Program-made: the position numbers and the translations under genes | Shown here: in pieces, positions 45,101 through 55,337 of the stretch | How positions within the stretch are numbered: the first letter of the stretch is position 1 | Layout: the number at the start of each line of letters is the position of its first letter | Notes under the pieces: generated by a model | The model's database searches: none | What the model was told of the DNA's origin: nothing | The model's input: only the letters and a program-made list of their open reading frames with translations | Origin: Pararge aegeria | Taxonomy: Eukaryota > Arthropoda > Insecta > Lepidoptera > Nymphalidae | NCBI RefSeq assembly: GCF_905163445.1 | Contig: NC_053195.1 | Coordinates: 3,338,501 to 3,402,500, forward strand | Direction of reading: 5' to 3' | DNA: 64,000 nucleotides

Positions 45101-47587
45101 CATGGCTTTGAGATTTCCCACAGAATTTTTATCGTCTTTACATGCTTACAACCGGACCTTATCAAACGCAAGATATTACGTTATCAATATGCTATCTATT
45201 AAAAAGAGTTGGATAAAAATATTAATCTTAAAACTGTCTTCAGAATTGTGTGTCATGTCAGTTAGATGTCGATGGGAAGATTTCTTTATTTAATAACGAA
45301 ACCAATATGGTAATAAAATATTATTTCTCCATTTTATTTGGTTTCTATGTAAAGTTTTTGCTTTGGCTATCTTACCTACTATCTTATGCGGAGATCTATA
45401 AATGCACTTTGACCTAGTTGAGATTTAAGCAACAGTTTAAATGAGACGTTTTAGTGAGAGTTATGTGAGTGGCGATATACGGGTATCTGTCTCGTTTTAC
45501 GCTAAATTTGATTAAGTAATGTCAAGAAGTCTATAGTTTTACACGACTGTAAATTTGAATTCATTTTTTGAACATGGAGTTATAGGTAAAGCTGGTTGTT
45601 TATTATTATGGAAAAACATAAACTATAGAGTTTTATTTTGTGTTACGGTCTCGTTAACGTGAACTAGGATGTTAAAACCACAGGTTAAAATTATTTGTTG
45701 TTGGTAATTTTGGACCTATCAATGCATAAGTTTGAACGATGTGTTAAGATACATTATTGCAGGGAAGTTATAATACAATTGATGGATTGTTTCTCGGAAG
45801 CAGCCGACTCCGCTTTAATCACTAGTGTAATGATGTTTTAAGCTTATATATACTTGTGAGCTTAAAACGTTAGTCTATGTCGTCCTTACTGTTGCCAAAG
45901 GTAGCCTACCTTTCAACACAACACTTTTCTAAGTTATAGTTTATAGGTAAATACTATGTCTCGGACTATTTAGTCAGCGAATGCTGCATGCATTAAAAAA
46001 AAAGAAAGTTCAAGGAATTCCATAGGAACAGCCAAAAAAAAACAAAAAAATATTTTGTATGGAGATTGTTAAGTTTCTTGCTATTCAGTTTTTAGGTTAT
46101 ACAAACCTTGTAAGGTTACTGTTATAGGTAAAATAAACCTTGCATAGCATGTATATATAGGTAGGTTAGTATCACAGTTAGGTAAGAGGTAATATTTAAT
46201 AAGACTGAGCATTGGTTGGTTTTAGGACGAAACAAACCGAGGAAGAGGTTCAGAAACTGGAGAAAATAAAGAAAGAATTGCAAGTGTTAGACGGCCAGTT
46301 CTCTCAAGACGTGGCCGTTTTGAGAAAAAAGATAGATCAAGCTTGCCTGAGTTATGCTGATGCTGAGTAAGTTGTCTTTTTTTTTAATCTGTGTTGTTCA
46401 ACATCAAGAACTCAACCAGTGAATATTGACAGTGACGATTTTTTTATTCTGTCACAAGTTAGCCCTCCAATCTGACTGTGGTATTTGGTGATGCAGCCTA
46501 AGATGGCAGCGGGCTAACTGGTTAGCGGTATGGCATTGTAAACCCTAATCGATGTCTTGGCGGCATCATACCTGAACCCTAAACGGTTTGGTGCGGCACG
46601 TCTTTTTCTGTTTGGTTGGTAACTAGCCACCATTCCAGAAATTGTATATCCTGAGACCTCCTACTTATGCGACAGGGAGGTCAGAAAATGCTATTAAAAT
46701 GTTTATTAAAAACCAATTCATGGGGGTTAATAAAAGTAAACGACAAACACTTAAATAATTTATTACATGATTATATATAACAAACAAATTTACATAATGT
46801 ATAGAAGCAGGCGTTAATTTTCGTCCAGTCCTACAGGCTACTATGCTACTGAAGCATTTTTCGGCCCTTGTGACGTTTTACAATTTAGTCACGATGACCA
46901 ACAAGCTGTCAAGAATTATAATATTGTTGTTTATATTCCTTTAACGCGTCTATACATTTTCCTTATTTTGCAAGAGTGCCAGAAAAATATTTTTTCCAAA
47001 AAACGAATCTGGTCAAAAAACTTAATGAATATTGTTGACGCTTTTGTTTTAGAATTATAATCCTTTTTTTAAGGACGTCAAGGGAATGTCACTACACTAA
47101 TAAATAACACACTAATAAATAAAACTGTTTTTTTTAACTACGTTTTTATAGTAATAAATCCCCAGATGTTTCGAACAGTATACCGTTACATTTGTAACTC
47201 TGACATATTTAAATTCAAAAACCAGTCAAAATCGTTTACTTTTTGTGAATTGCCTACCTGACTTCCGCTAAATATATATTTCTAAAAAAAATTACAATTT
47301 ACAGGAAACAGTATCTTAAAGTTGAAAAAGAGTTCCTACAGGCGAAAATAAGCCTACAAAAAGAGAGAGAAAGAAAAGAGTTGCTAACTGAACACCTGTG
47401 TGCCTTGATCACACACAATGAGACCAGGAAAGCGCAGAAACTGGAAACACTGATGTTAGAACTTGCCAGTAATAAAAAAGACCAAGTATTAGATGTGGCA
47501 ACACCGATTCCGGATACGTCATCTGTTATCATTGATGGTGTCGATGAGAGGACGGGTAAAATGGTTGAAATATCGCCCGATAGCTGA
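39177..47587 (+). CDS. GORAB: RAB6-interacting golgin, complete
   Basis: Seen: five exons, 39177-39249, 41716-41925, 43128-43395, 46226-46366 and 47305-47587, all GT-AG and in phase, encode 324 residues. The N-terminus has GFSEEDLKRIK (about 6-16; human GFSEEELRRLK). A Lys/Glu-rich coiled coil runs from about 155 to 280 and includes QKLMEEQNKKRKEMLSKALA, KTQTEEEVQKL-type heptads, a VLRKKIDQACLSYADAE-like hinge and LLTEHLCALI, matching human GORAB in order. Known: GORAB is a trans-Golgi coiled-coil protein that binds Rab6 and Scyl1 and promotes COPI recycling; in Drosophila it also acts in centriole duplication. The insect C-terminus is shorter than the human one. A possible AATAAA lies at 47704-47709. 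Introns hold SINEs, LINE fragments and an interrupted Metulj-like SINE. Confidence 0.94.
39555..39882 (+). mobile_element. tRNA-derived SINE (GCTAAGCGATTT family)
   Basis: GGCGACCTCCCTGGCGCAAT, GCCGCTAAGCGATTTATCGT and GAGTTAACTTCTAGTGGAAT with an A-rich tail. A small deletion removes the A-box end. GORAB intron 1. Confidence 0.85.
40165..40455 (-). CDS. Uncharacterised 96-codon ORF antisense in GORAB intron 1
   Basis: A continuous minus-strand frame from an ATG at 40455 to a stop at 40165. The product is basic and hydrophilic, with CKPCHSSHFWRKK near the start and YPWDALMRYRHDDNRKPF near the end; the composition is more balanced than most chance frames here. No family is recognised. No splice partners, promoter or repeats were found around it. 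It could be a small gene, a processed pseudogene or chance. Confidence 0.2.
   Translation of the reverse strand: MYEKTIKERNNRRGCKPCHSSHFWRKKHIIKIKQISSISKGHYTQMQKAKLSNHNGTDIPQYPWDALMRYRHDDNRKPFQTIEEFAKLVQSQQRNL
40970..41260 (-). mobile_element. Decayed RTE-like LINE 3' fragment
   Basis: On the minus strand a frame contains LEKWTKALTEWEVRDGSKRK then KGRQRKQ and NTWNRP. This is a diverged version of the EWRPRTGKRSVGRP...RALWNSL end of RTE-group ORFs. No intact tail is seen. Confidence 0.5.
42474..42500. repeat. TTTA microsatellite
   Basis: About six ATTT repeats in GORAB intron 2. Confidence 0.85.
43425..43800 (-). repeat. Dispersed lepidopteran repeat with ACTAGCG end
   Basis: It begins ACTAGCGTACCCAGCCCGCT, followed by a short GC-rich inverted repeat (CCCGCTTCGCCGGGCTA), and ends near TCTCTTTTATTTATATAGAT. 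Similar ends occur at 34780 and 56040. Class uncertain, possibly Helitron-related. It begins shortly after GORAB exon 3. Confidence 0.45.
44290..44423 (+). mobile_element. LINE 3'-end fragment with GATGAT tail
   Basis: CACCTATAAAAGAGAAGGCC then GGCCCAGCAGTGGGATGTTA and GGATGATGATGATGG are the widespread RTE-group tail seen in Lepidoptera. Confidence 0.6.
44517..44944 (-). mobile_element. Metulj-like SINE interrupted by a 188-bp insertion
   Basis: The left part (CAAAGTAAGCGTAGCTTGTG to ACACTGAAAAACATTCATG) and right part (CACACAAACATTTTCCAGCT to CAGCAGTCGGC) form one SINE on the minus strand. Between them 44659-44846 is foreign and is flanked by ATTCATG at 44652-44658 and 44847-44853. Confidence 0.85.
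45702..45930 (+). mobile_element. LINE 3'-region fragment (copy also at 35225-35490)
   Basis: GGTAATTTTGGACCTATCAA and TGCATAAGTTTGAACGATGT match the start of 35225. The downstream part is more decayed, with ATATACTTGTGAGCTTAAAA near the end. Confidence 0.45.
46446..46682 (-). mobile_element. tRNA-derived SINE (GCTAAGCGATTT family)
   Basis: CACAAGTTAGCCCTCCAATC, GATGGCAGCGGGCTAACTGG, CGGCACGTCTTTTTCTGTTT and GACCTCCTACTTATGCGACA GGGAGGTC mark tail to head. GORAB intron 4. Confidence 0.8.
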
Positions 47588-49980
47588 TTTATTTGTATAG
47601 TTTTGATTTTTAACCCACCCACTTGTAATCTTAATGCCATATTCAAAATTTAATTATGCCTGGATGAATATACCGCATTTTGTACAGTTATAAAACTAGT
47701 ATTAATAAACCGACATCAAGCTAAGAACATCTTTTCAAGTTTGGTTCGGTCTTAAAAACTTAAACCTATTGATAACTCCATGTCGGTTTATCAAAACGGG
47801 CCTTAAGAATCGGTATCGAAACAATGTCATATCAAAGTAAAATAAACCTATACACCTTGTTTTAAAGTTCGAATTTATTCTTATTAGGATTTTTTTGTTC
47901 TGCCATAAGTAAAATATACACTATTCTTTTAAATTTCAAATTCATATCTATTCTTTTACATTTCAAATTCATATATTTATTATTACACTTACAACTTACA
48001 ACCATCGTTACTGATGCAATGAAAAATTAGTACAGGATTTGCGACTCTATATCAATGACTTTCAGGTCCATTTTACTTTGACGATATCGTTAGACTCAAG
48101 ACTGCGAGCGTGGAAATCTTAAGGAGTCTATACACCAAAACCGCTTTTATTTTAATGTACTTTAGTCAGCGATTACCAGGTGCTATCCGGCGTCTTGGCT
48201 AAATGTCGGCGACATAGACTCATTAACTTCTGGTTCAGACGTAATTCTGTAAATAAGTGATTTGGCAGATGGCTTCGAATAGCATATTTATCTACCAGGA
48301 AGCGTAGAAAGGGATAGCACTAATCAATTCAATCTGACATCTGCATGTAACTCCTTATTTCACTCACGTGTGAGAGCTCTAAAATTGTACAAATTATCAC
48401 ACCAACCTTTTAATTGAAAACTATCAAATATGGTTGGTGAGTAGTGGGTGGAAAACCTTATTTTATTCGGTAACTTTACCAAACAACGAATTTAAGAACT
48501 TATCCCAAATACATTATGGTGCAATTTTAAAATTTCCTAAGTGCCTTATATACAAAAGTACCTTACGAATACTGCTAATAATATAACTTTAACTTTATTA
48601 TTACATTTATATTATTATTATAATAATTATTATAGTCGTGTTGAACATGACATAGAAGACTAATTATTTTGTTAAGTATTATCATTAAAATATATTTAAA
48701 AATAAGAAAACAGTGAAATGATAAAATGATAAAAAAGTGTGATTTGAAATGGTTTCCAGAATAAAACTAGCCCAAGTTAGAGACTTGAAAACATAAAAGG
48801 TAGATTCATTTTCGGATTTTGAAAACGGCTAAGAAAGAGTAAAATGGGTGTTGGTATTATATGAAAATATATTTTTTAGGTTAGAGACAGTATATAATTT
48901 ATGTTATGATCGAGATGAAAGTTACTAAAAACTACCTTACTTCTATCGGAAACTAACACACGGAAGCTAATTTTTCACTGTTAAATCCATTCACTATTAA
49001 AGTCGAATTGCAATAAATGTTAGATTGTCTAAACTAAGTCAATACTTTTTTTTGTCTATGGTTTATGATTGTCAATCTGTTGTAAGATGTCAAGCTGGTA
49101 TCGACAATGACATTTGATATTGTTAGAATGAAAACTTATTTTGACAAATCACACTTTCTATTGTTAACTATTACTATTTAATGATTAACTTTATTAAATA
49201 ATAACATTTCTCTATTTTTGTATTACTATCTTGTCTTAAAACATATAATGTTTTATTAATAAACGTGGCATAGCGATATAGTAATTGCAGTGTTTTGTCA
49301 CACTTCAACTGACACAGCGTGCAATGAAACTTACTATTTCGACGTTACGTTACGTTTATTAATAAGGCTCTTAGGCTTAATATTTCAGTTGATGAGGAAT
49401 ATAAGAAATTTGAGAAATTATTTCGACAGATTTTGATAAAACCTGTCAATACGTCGAGTTTATTCGTCTGATAAATGTGCTCTTATTTTGCTATCGTGAA
49501 ATAGATGGAATAATTCCGACTGTAGTATTTACAATAAAACTATTTTTACTATGGCTTTATTTTATTTCTACATTGTAATACCGCGTTAACCCAAAAGGTC
49601 GAAAGTTCAAATCCAAGGTACACAAGGCTATGGAATTTTCCATGGAACGATGGAATTTTGGTAATTTTATTTGGCTATGGAATTTCCCAAAGACTTTATA
49701 CTTACAAAACTTTTAAACAAACAAGTTTCTGCAGTAATTGATGAATAATATATTGAAAAATAATAATTGACTGATAAATAGGGTTTTGGAAAGTAGTGCA
49801 TAAAATATTTATTTACATATAGCAAATATTATGACTATAATATTTATATTATTTTTAAAAGGTATGCATTAACAAATTTGAAGTATCGGAAAATACTCTT
49901 TGAATGCTCTTTAGACGTTCTAAAAGCTAACGATTGCTAAGATCGCGCCGATTATCTAGTACGCTATAAATCCAAAGCAG
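47588..49980. other. GORAB 3' flank, gene-poor
   Basis: AT-rich sequence without coding signs. Apart from the presumed GORAB 3' UTR and polyadenylation signal near 47704, nothing was recognised. Confidence 0.5.
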
Positions 49981-49984
49981 TTAG

Positions 49985-50090
49985 ACCCCACGACCTAAGT
50001 TAGTAAAAATCCATACCCCTAATCGGTTTCTACGCGACATCGTACTGCGTACCGGTACGATGTCGCGTAGAAACCGCGCTAAATCGCTAA
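49985..50090. repeat. Inverted SINE fragments forming a 21-bp hairpin
   Basis: CGGTTTCTACGCGACATCGTA (split here as 50024-50034 and 50035-50044) is exactly reversed at 50056-50076 with an 11-nt loop. Both arms derive from the CGATGTCGCGTAGAAACCG block of the GCTAAGCGATTT SINE, and the sequence continues outward into SINE on both sides (CCATACCCCTAAT left, GCTAAATCGCTAAG right). Confidence 0.85.
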
Positions 50091-50289
50091 GAGACATTGT
50101 CGGAAGAGTGTTAACTAACCACGACCGAAGCCTTCAACCAGACAAACACTTGGTGAAGACTGATTCAGGTTCACAGCGAACTAGAAGTTTGGCGATAATT
50201 TTTAATAATACTTTTTATGGACGGTTTAATTTCAATGTAGCTTCATATTTTAGGTAGGTCTTTTTTAGGCGTAGTTGTAGCGTATGTGT

Positions 50290-50655
50290 TAAGAGTATAT
50301 AGTGAGTGTACTCGGTTCCCCCCCCTGTCCGCAACTCCTGCGGTAGGCCGGCTTGGCTATAGCTACCCGTAACTACACAAGCTTCTCTCAGTCTGAAGGG
50401 GAGGTTCAATCTGTCCTGATACCCTCCTCGTTAGCGCGTGAGCCCAACAATCGGTTGGGGTGGATAGTAGACGTCCGGGAGGTATACAACGGGTTCCCGG
50501 CATCTAACTAAGCCAACAAGAGGGTCATGATGTGGTGGTGTTTAGTTTGGATATCTAAAGGGGGTATCCCTTTAGATGCGGAAGTCCCACATAACCCCCA
50601 TCCTGCTCAAGGGTCGGAGGTAGCAATAAAGCTTTTCCACCACGCAAAAAAATAG
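50290..50655 (+). mobile_element. LINE 3'-end fragment, family shared with 2637-2822
   Basis: CCTCCTCGTTAGCGCGTGAG, GACGTCCGGGAGGTATACAA, AGTCCCACATAACCCCCATC and AGGTAGCAATAAAGCTTTTC with CACCACGCAAAAAA. Longer than the copy at 2637. No intact reading frame. Confidence 0.6.
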
Positions 50656-51049
50656 AGGCTGGCTAGGCTTGCGAGCCGCTACTCAATGAGAACCGCAGTT
50701 AGTAAACGCAATTTTTCCTTACGTGTCTTATTATATTAACAATCGTCCAATTACTATTAAAATGTAAAAATCGTTTTGAGAATATTAAAAAATAATAAAA
50801 GCGCAAATTCATAAAATATGTCTTTTTTTTATTTATGTTAACATATTTATCTGTCATATATTTTTAGAACGTACTTTACACTAAAAAGTAATGAATACAT
50901 TGTTTACATAATAATAAAAGTTAAATATAGTTTACTAACTACATGCTTATAACACTTATGGCTGTGGTATAGATATAAGTTAATTGTTTCTTCTACTTTA
51001 ATTACTTCACTACTTTTAAAATATAAACAGGCGTTATATCTCGGACTCT

Positions 51050-51094
51050 ACAGCTCTAGAATGAGTGGCATTAGGTCACTCATTCTAGAGCTGT
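51050..51094. repeat. Perfect 18-bp hairpin, 9-nt loop
   Basis: ACAGCTCTAGAATGAGTG at 51050-51067 is exactly reversed at 51077-51094. It is not inside a recognised element. Confidence 0.92.
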
Positions 51095-52083
51095 GAAGCC
51101 TGACCCGGAAAATAATAAACCTGTTCTGGGGACGCCAAATTTGCATGGCAATACAGTTGACAGAAACAAATGATTCCTTGTGTATCCGCAATATTAATAT
51201 GTCAGAGTTATTTATTTTCCTGGTCAGGGTATACATTTATTACTATTGGATTTTAAAGTCCGGATAGCGTCTGCTGTGAGGAATGGGCATGAAGGCGTAG
51301 CTTCGAGACCTGTACCTGCCGATTGTTCTAGGCAAAACCTACCATTTAAATCGTAAACGTAAACGTTTGCGAAAAAATGTGACCACAGTTTGCTCACGGT
51401 GAATACCTACCGTCAAGACAATTACGCGAGGTGGGTAGGTAGCATCGGATGGTAGTGACCACGTGTATCCATAAGCGCAGATTCGATTGGTATAATCGAT
51501 AACAGAGCATTTTCATACTTTTTCACAAGAACCGGGTACCAAAAAAAGGTACGAAAATCACAAGAATGCAATACACACTTTTTTAATACTGTTCCTTATA
51601 ACTTAAAGAAGAATATTCATCGACATTTAGTGAAGAACATTCTTCTCCCCGTGTGCTATCCCCAGTTCCAATAGGAGTACTTTTTGTCGTTATCTTTAAG
51701 GATGGCTTTTATGTTGACGTTCGCGTTTTGAAGCTCCTTCCGTTTGTCCCTCTCCATCTTTATAAGTTCCAAGCCTCGCTTCGCGGCGCAGTGGTAGCGT
51801 TGGCTGAGCGAGGCCTCGGAGCCCTTAATTCGTGGGATGTGGCCTGTGTATCCCGCAATGGGCGGAAACTCTGGTGATATTGTGTTTTCTGAAAGGTAAA
51901 AATCGACATATTAAACTTAATACGTGGCAATCATGGCAATGATTATTGGTGACAGATGTGGCGAAAACGTGGAAAACAAAATAGAAATTAACTTAGTGTT
52001 AAATTAGTATAGTCTGTGCTCTTTGCCCTACGGTTTAAATTCATAAAAAGTTGTTTAATCTGTAGTATTAGTTCGTTGTTATT
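51095..52083. other. Interval left of the RTE element
   Basis: Unremarkable except for a GC-richer patch at 51770-51870 (GCTTCGCGGCGCAGTGGTAG, then TGAGCGAGGCCTCGGAGCCC). It resembles a LINE or SINE piece but was not identified. Confidence 0.35.
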
Positions 52084-52094
52084 ATTTTTAAACC

Positions 52095-55000
52095 GGTGTG
52101 TAAGGGGGAGGCTAGTACCAGTCAGCCTCCCAAAATGCCAACCTCACCTGCACGTGGTGCACCCTGCCGTCTAACCGACGAGGCTCTGGCGACCGACAAG
52201 TGGCGGTATAACGACTTCAAATTGGCTAGACTGAATAAATGGCACAGACCGGTGTCGGGCAGCAGCGACGCCGGTGCGATCAGTCTAGCCCTGCGATGAC
52301 CAACCCGCCTGCCCAGCGTGGTCATTATCGGGCAAATCTTTGTACGAATGGAGAAAAGAAAGCCACAGCCCCTAGTCCCCGGCAGCCCCGCTATTCCTGG
52401 CTCTGGCAGCGGTTATGGTAACGGCGGGGTGTCAAGAATCTCCGGAAGAGATTCCGCTGCCAAACCCGACGACTGGACCTGGCAACGTATAACGCACGCA
52501 CGTTGAGGACCGATGAGAAGTTAGTCGAGCTGGAAGAAGCAGTGAGCAAGTTGCGCTGGAGTATCATGGGTTTATCTGAAGTCCGTAGAGAGGGGGAGGA
52601 CACGATAATCCTAAAATCCGGCAACTTGTTCTGCTACCGGGAGGGCGAACAACAGTCCCAAGGTGGTGTCGGATTCATCGTCCACAAATCCCTTGTCAAC
52701 AACATTGTTCGAGTCGAAAGCGTGTCGAGCAGGGTAGCGTACCTTGTACTCAGAATAACCAAACGGTATTCCCTGAAGGTTATACAGGTCTACGCACCCA
52801 CAACTGCGCACTCCGACGAGGAAGTAGAGGCACTGTATGAGGATATTTCGAAAGCCATACATACCTCGAAAACCTACTACAGTGTTGTGATGGGGGATTT
52901 CAACGCTAGGCTGGGCAAGCGAAGCGGTGCAGAGCTGAGAGTGGGGCAATTTGGATATGGGCAACGGAACGAACGGGGCCAAATGCTGGCCGACTTTATG
53001 GAGAAGGAGGGCCTCTTTATGATGAACTCCTTCTTCGAAAAGCGGCCGCACAGGAAATGGACCTGGCTGAGCCCCGATGGTTCGACGAGAAATGAGATCG
53101 ACTTTATCATGTCGACCAAACGGCATATATTCAATGATGTCTCTGTGATCAACAGGGTAAAAACCGGGAGCGATCACCGTATGGTAAGAGGCACATTGAA
53201 TATAAATGTAAAGCTGGAAAGGGTCAGACTGGTAAAGTCTACGCTCCGGCCTACTCGTGCTCATATCCCAAACCCCGAGAGCTTTCAACTGGAACTGCAA
53301 AACCGGTTTGATTGCCTGGACTGCGATTCTGTGGACGATCTTAACAACAGGCTCGTGGAAATTGTCCATACGGTTGGGTCCAAGTTCTTTAAGACCCGCC
53401 GTAAACATAGAACCAAAAAGTTCTCGGCCCATACACTCGGGCTTATGGAGAAGAGACAAGAAATGAGACTACAGTCTTCAATAGATGCGTCTGAATATCG
53501 GCGTATTAATAGACAGATCTCGAAGTTGCAGACGAAAGACTTGCGACACTTTAACACTGAGAAAATTAAAGTCGCCATTGAGCGCAACAAAGGCTCGAAA
53601 GTGTTCGCAAGAGATCTGTCTATCGGACAGAGCCTGTTGACTCGCCTGAAGACTGACAATGGTAGTCTCATTTCTTCTAAACCAGAGATCCTGAGTGAGG
53701 TTGAGAAATTCTATGGACAGTTATACACCTCAACACAAAAGCCTGTTGAAAGTTTGGCTAAAGACCCTAGAGCCAAATTGACCCGACACTTCACTGAAGA
53801 TATCCCGGATGTCAGCCTTTACGAGATTAGTATGGCTCTCAAACAACTAAAGAACAACAAGGCACCGGGTGATGACGGAATCACAGCAGAACTCCTGAAA
53901 GCGGGTGGAAAACCGATACTTAAAGTCCTTCAGCGGTTGTTCAATTCCGTCATTCATCAAGGCACAACGCCAGATGCATGGCACAGGAGCGTGGTGGTTC
54001 TGTTCTTCAAAAAAGGTGATAATACCTTGCTGAAGAACTACAGACCTATCTCGTTGTTGAGCCATGTCTACAAGTTGTTCTCGAGAGTCATTACGAATCG
54101 TCTCGCCTCTCGAAGGTTGGACGACTTCCAGCCTCCCGAACAAGCCGGTTTCCGAAAGGGCTTTAGTACCATAGACCACATACATACGCTGCGGCAGGTT
54201 ATACAGAAGACTCAAGAGTATAACCGGCCACTTTGCTTAGCGTTTGTGGACTATGAGAAAGCCTTTGATTCGGTGGAAACCTGGGCTGTGTTAAGGTCAC
54301 TGCAGAGATTCCGAATTGACTACCGGTACATCGAAGTTTTGAAGTGTTTGTACAAAAACGCCACTATGTCAGTCCGTATACAGGACCAGACTACGAAACC
54401 GATCCAACTGCAGCGAGGAGTGCGACAGGGAGATGTTATCTCCCCGAAGCTGTTTACCGCTGCATTGGAGGACGTTTTTAAGCTTCTGGATTGGAACGGG
54501 CTTGGCATCAACATTAACGGCGAGTACATCACTCAACTTCGGTTTGCCGACGATGTAGTCATAATGGCAGAGACTCTGGAAGACCTTAATGCGATGCTTA
54601 ATGACCTCAGCAGAGTTTCTCAACAGGTGGGCCTTCGTATGAACATGAGCAAGACGAAAATTATGTCCAACGCTCATGTTCCGCTCCACCCAATAATTAT
54701 TGGGAGCTCTGCACTCGAAATTGTAGACGAGTATATATACCTAGGACACACGATCCAGTTAGGTAGGTCCAATTTCGAGAAAGAGGTAAACCGCCGAATA
54801 CAACTCGGATGGGCAGCGTTCGGGAAACTTCGTGACATCTTCTCGTCCAAAATCCCCCAGTGCCTGAAGACTAAAGTCTTCGAACAGTGCGTGTTGCCAG
54901 TGATGACTTACGGATCAGAGACATGGTCGCTAACTATGGGCCTCATAAGAAGGCTCAGAGTCACTCAGCGGGCGATGGAGAGAGCTATGTTAGGAGTATC

Positions 55001-55326
55001 TCTACGTGATCAAATCAGAAATGAGGAGATCCGAAGAACTAGAGTTACCGACATAGCTCAGCGAGTTGCGAAGCTGAAGTGGCAATGGGCGGGGCACATA
55101 GCTCGGAGAACCGATGGACGTTGGGGTCTTAAGGTGCTGGAATGGCGACCCCGCACCGGTAAACGCAGCGTAGGTCGGCCCCAAACGAGGTGGACAGATG
55201 ACATCAGGCGAGTAGCTGGGAGCCGTTGGAGGCAAGCGGCCCAGGACCGTGCATTGTGGAACTCCCTACAAAAGACCTATGTCCAGCAGTGGACGTCCAT
55301 TGGTTGAGATGATGATGATGATGATG
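52095..55326 (+). mobile_element. Full-length RTE-clade LINE
   Basis: Seen: 3.2 kb between an 11-bp TSD, ATTTTTAAACC (52084-52094 and 55327-55337). It has a leader of about 400 bp that is GC-richer than its surroundings, one long endonuclease-RT reading frame, and a very short 3' end closing in GATGATGATGATGATGATG. The small size, single main ORF and trinucleotide tail are RTE hallmarks. Truncated relatives lie at 4263-4735, 14081-14256, 17925-18403 and, more diverged, 40970-41260. Confidence 0.95.
52503..55307 (+). CDS. RTE ORF: APE endonuclease and reverse transcriptase
   Basis: An open frame of about 934 codons ends at 55307. The same frame is open upstream to a TAA at 52419-52421, and the family's usual opening LDLATYNARTLRTDEK spans 52473-52515, so the listed start (a TTG codon) is not the true one. 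Endonuclease motifs are GLSEVRR, GDFNARLG (about residue 130) and SDHRMVRG (about 222). RT motifs are NYRPISLLS, GFRKGFSTIDHIH, AFVDYEKAFDSV, GVRQGDVISPKLF and FADDVVIM (about 680). The C-terminal part has RWTDDIRRVAGSRWRQAA. All catalytic motifs look intact. Known: this protein nicks the target and copies the element RNA by target-primed reverse transcription. Upstream of the TAA a same-frame 60-codon ORF (52239-52421) may be the original N-terminus, now separated by the stop. Confidence 0.93.
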   Translation: MRTDEKLVELEEAVSKLRWSIMGLSEVRREGEDTIILKSGNLFCYREGEQQSQGGVGFIVHKSLVNNIVRVESVSSRVAYLVLRITKRYSLKVIQVYAPTTAHSDEEVEALYEDISKAIHTSKTYYSVVMGDFNARLGKRSGAELRVGQFGYGQRNERGQMLADFMEKEGLFMMNSFFEKRPHRKWTWLSPDGSTRNEIDFIMSTKRHIFNDVSVINRVKTGSDHRMVRGTLNINVKLERVRLVKSTLRPTRAHIPNPESFQLELQNRFDCLDCDSVDDLNNRLVEIVHTVGSKFFKTRRKHRTKKFSAHTLGLMEKRQEMRLQSSIDASEYRRINRQISKLQTKDLRHFNTEKIKVAIERNKGSKVFARDLSIGQSLLTRLKTDNGSLISSKPEILSEVEKFYGQLYTSTQKPVESLAKDPRAKLTRHFTEDIPDVSLYEISMALKQLKNNKAPGDDGITAELLKAGGKPILKVLQRLFNSVIHQGTTPDAWHRSVVVLFFKKGDNTLLKNYRPISLLSHVYKLFSRVITNRLASRRLDDFQPPEQAGFRKGFSTIDHIHTLRQVIQKTQEYNRPLCLAFVDYEKAFDSVETWAVLRSLQRFRIDYRYIEVLKCLYKNATMSVRIQDQTTKPIQLQRGVRQGDVISPKLFTAALEDVFKLLDWNGLGININGEYITQLRFADDVVIMAETLEDLNAMLNDLSRVSQQVGLRMNMSKTKIMSNAHVPLHPIIIGSSALEIVDEYIYLGHTIQLGRSNFEKEVNRRIQLGWAAFGKLRDIFSSKIPQCLKTKVFEQCVLPVMTYGSETWSLTMGLIRRLRVTQRAMERAMLGVSLRDQIRNEEIRRTRVTDIAQRVAKLKWQWAGHIARRTDGRWGLKVLEWRPRTGKRSVGRPQTRWTDDIRRVAGSRWRQAAQDRALWNSLQKTYVQQWTSIG

Positions 55327-55337
55327 ATTTTTAAACC

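Noticed and set aside
52611..53459. 282-codon open frame on the minus strand
   Set aside because: Lies entirely opposite the RTE endonuclease domain and has no family features; a shadow of that frame.
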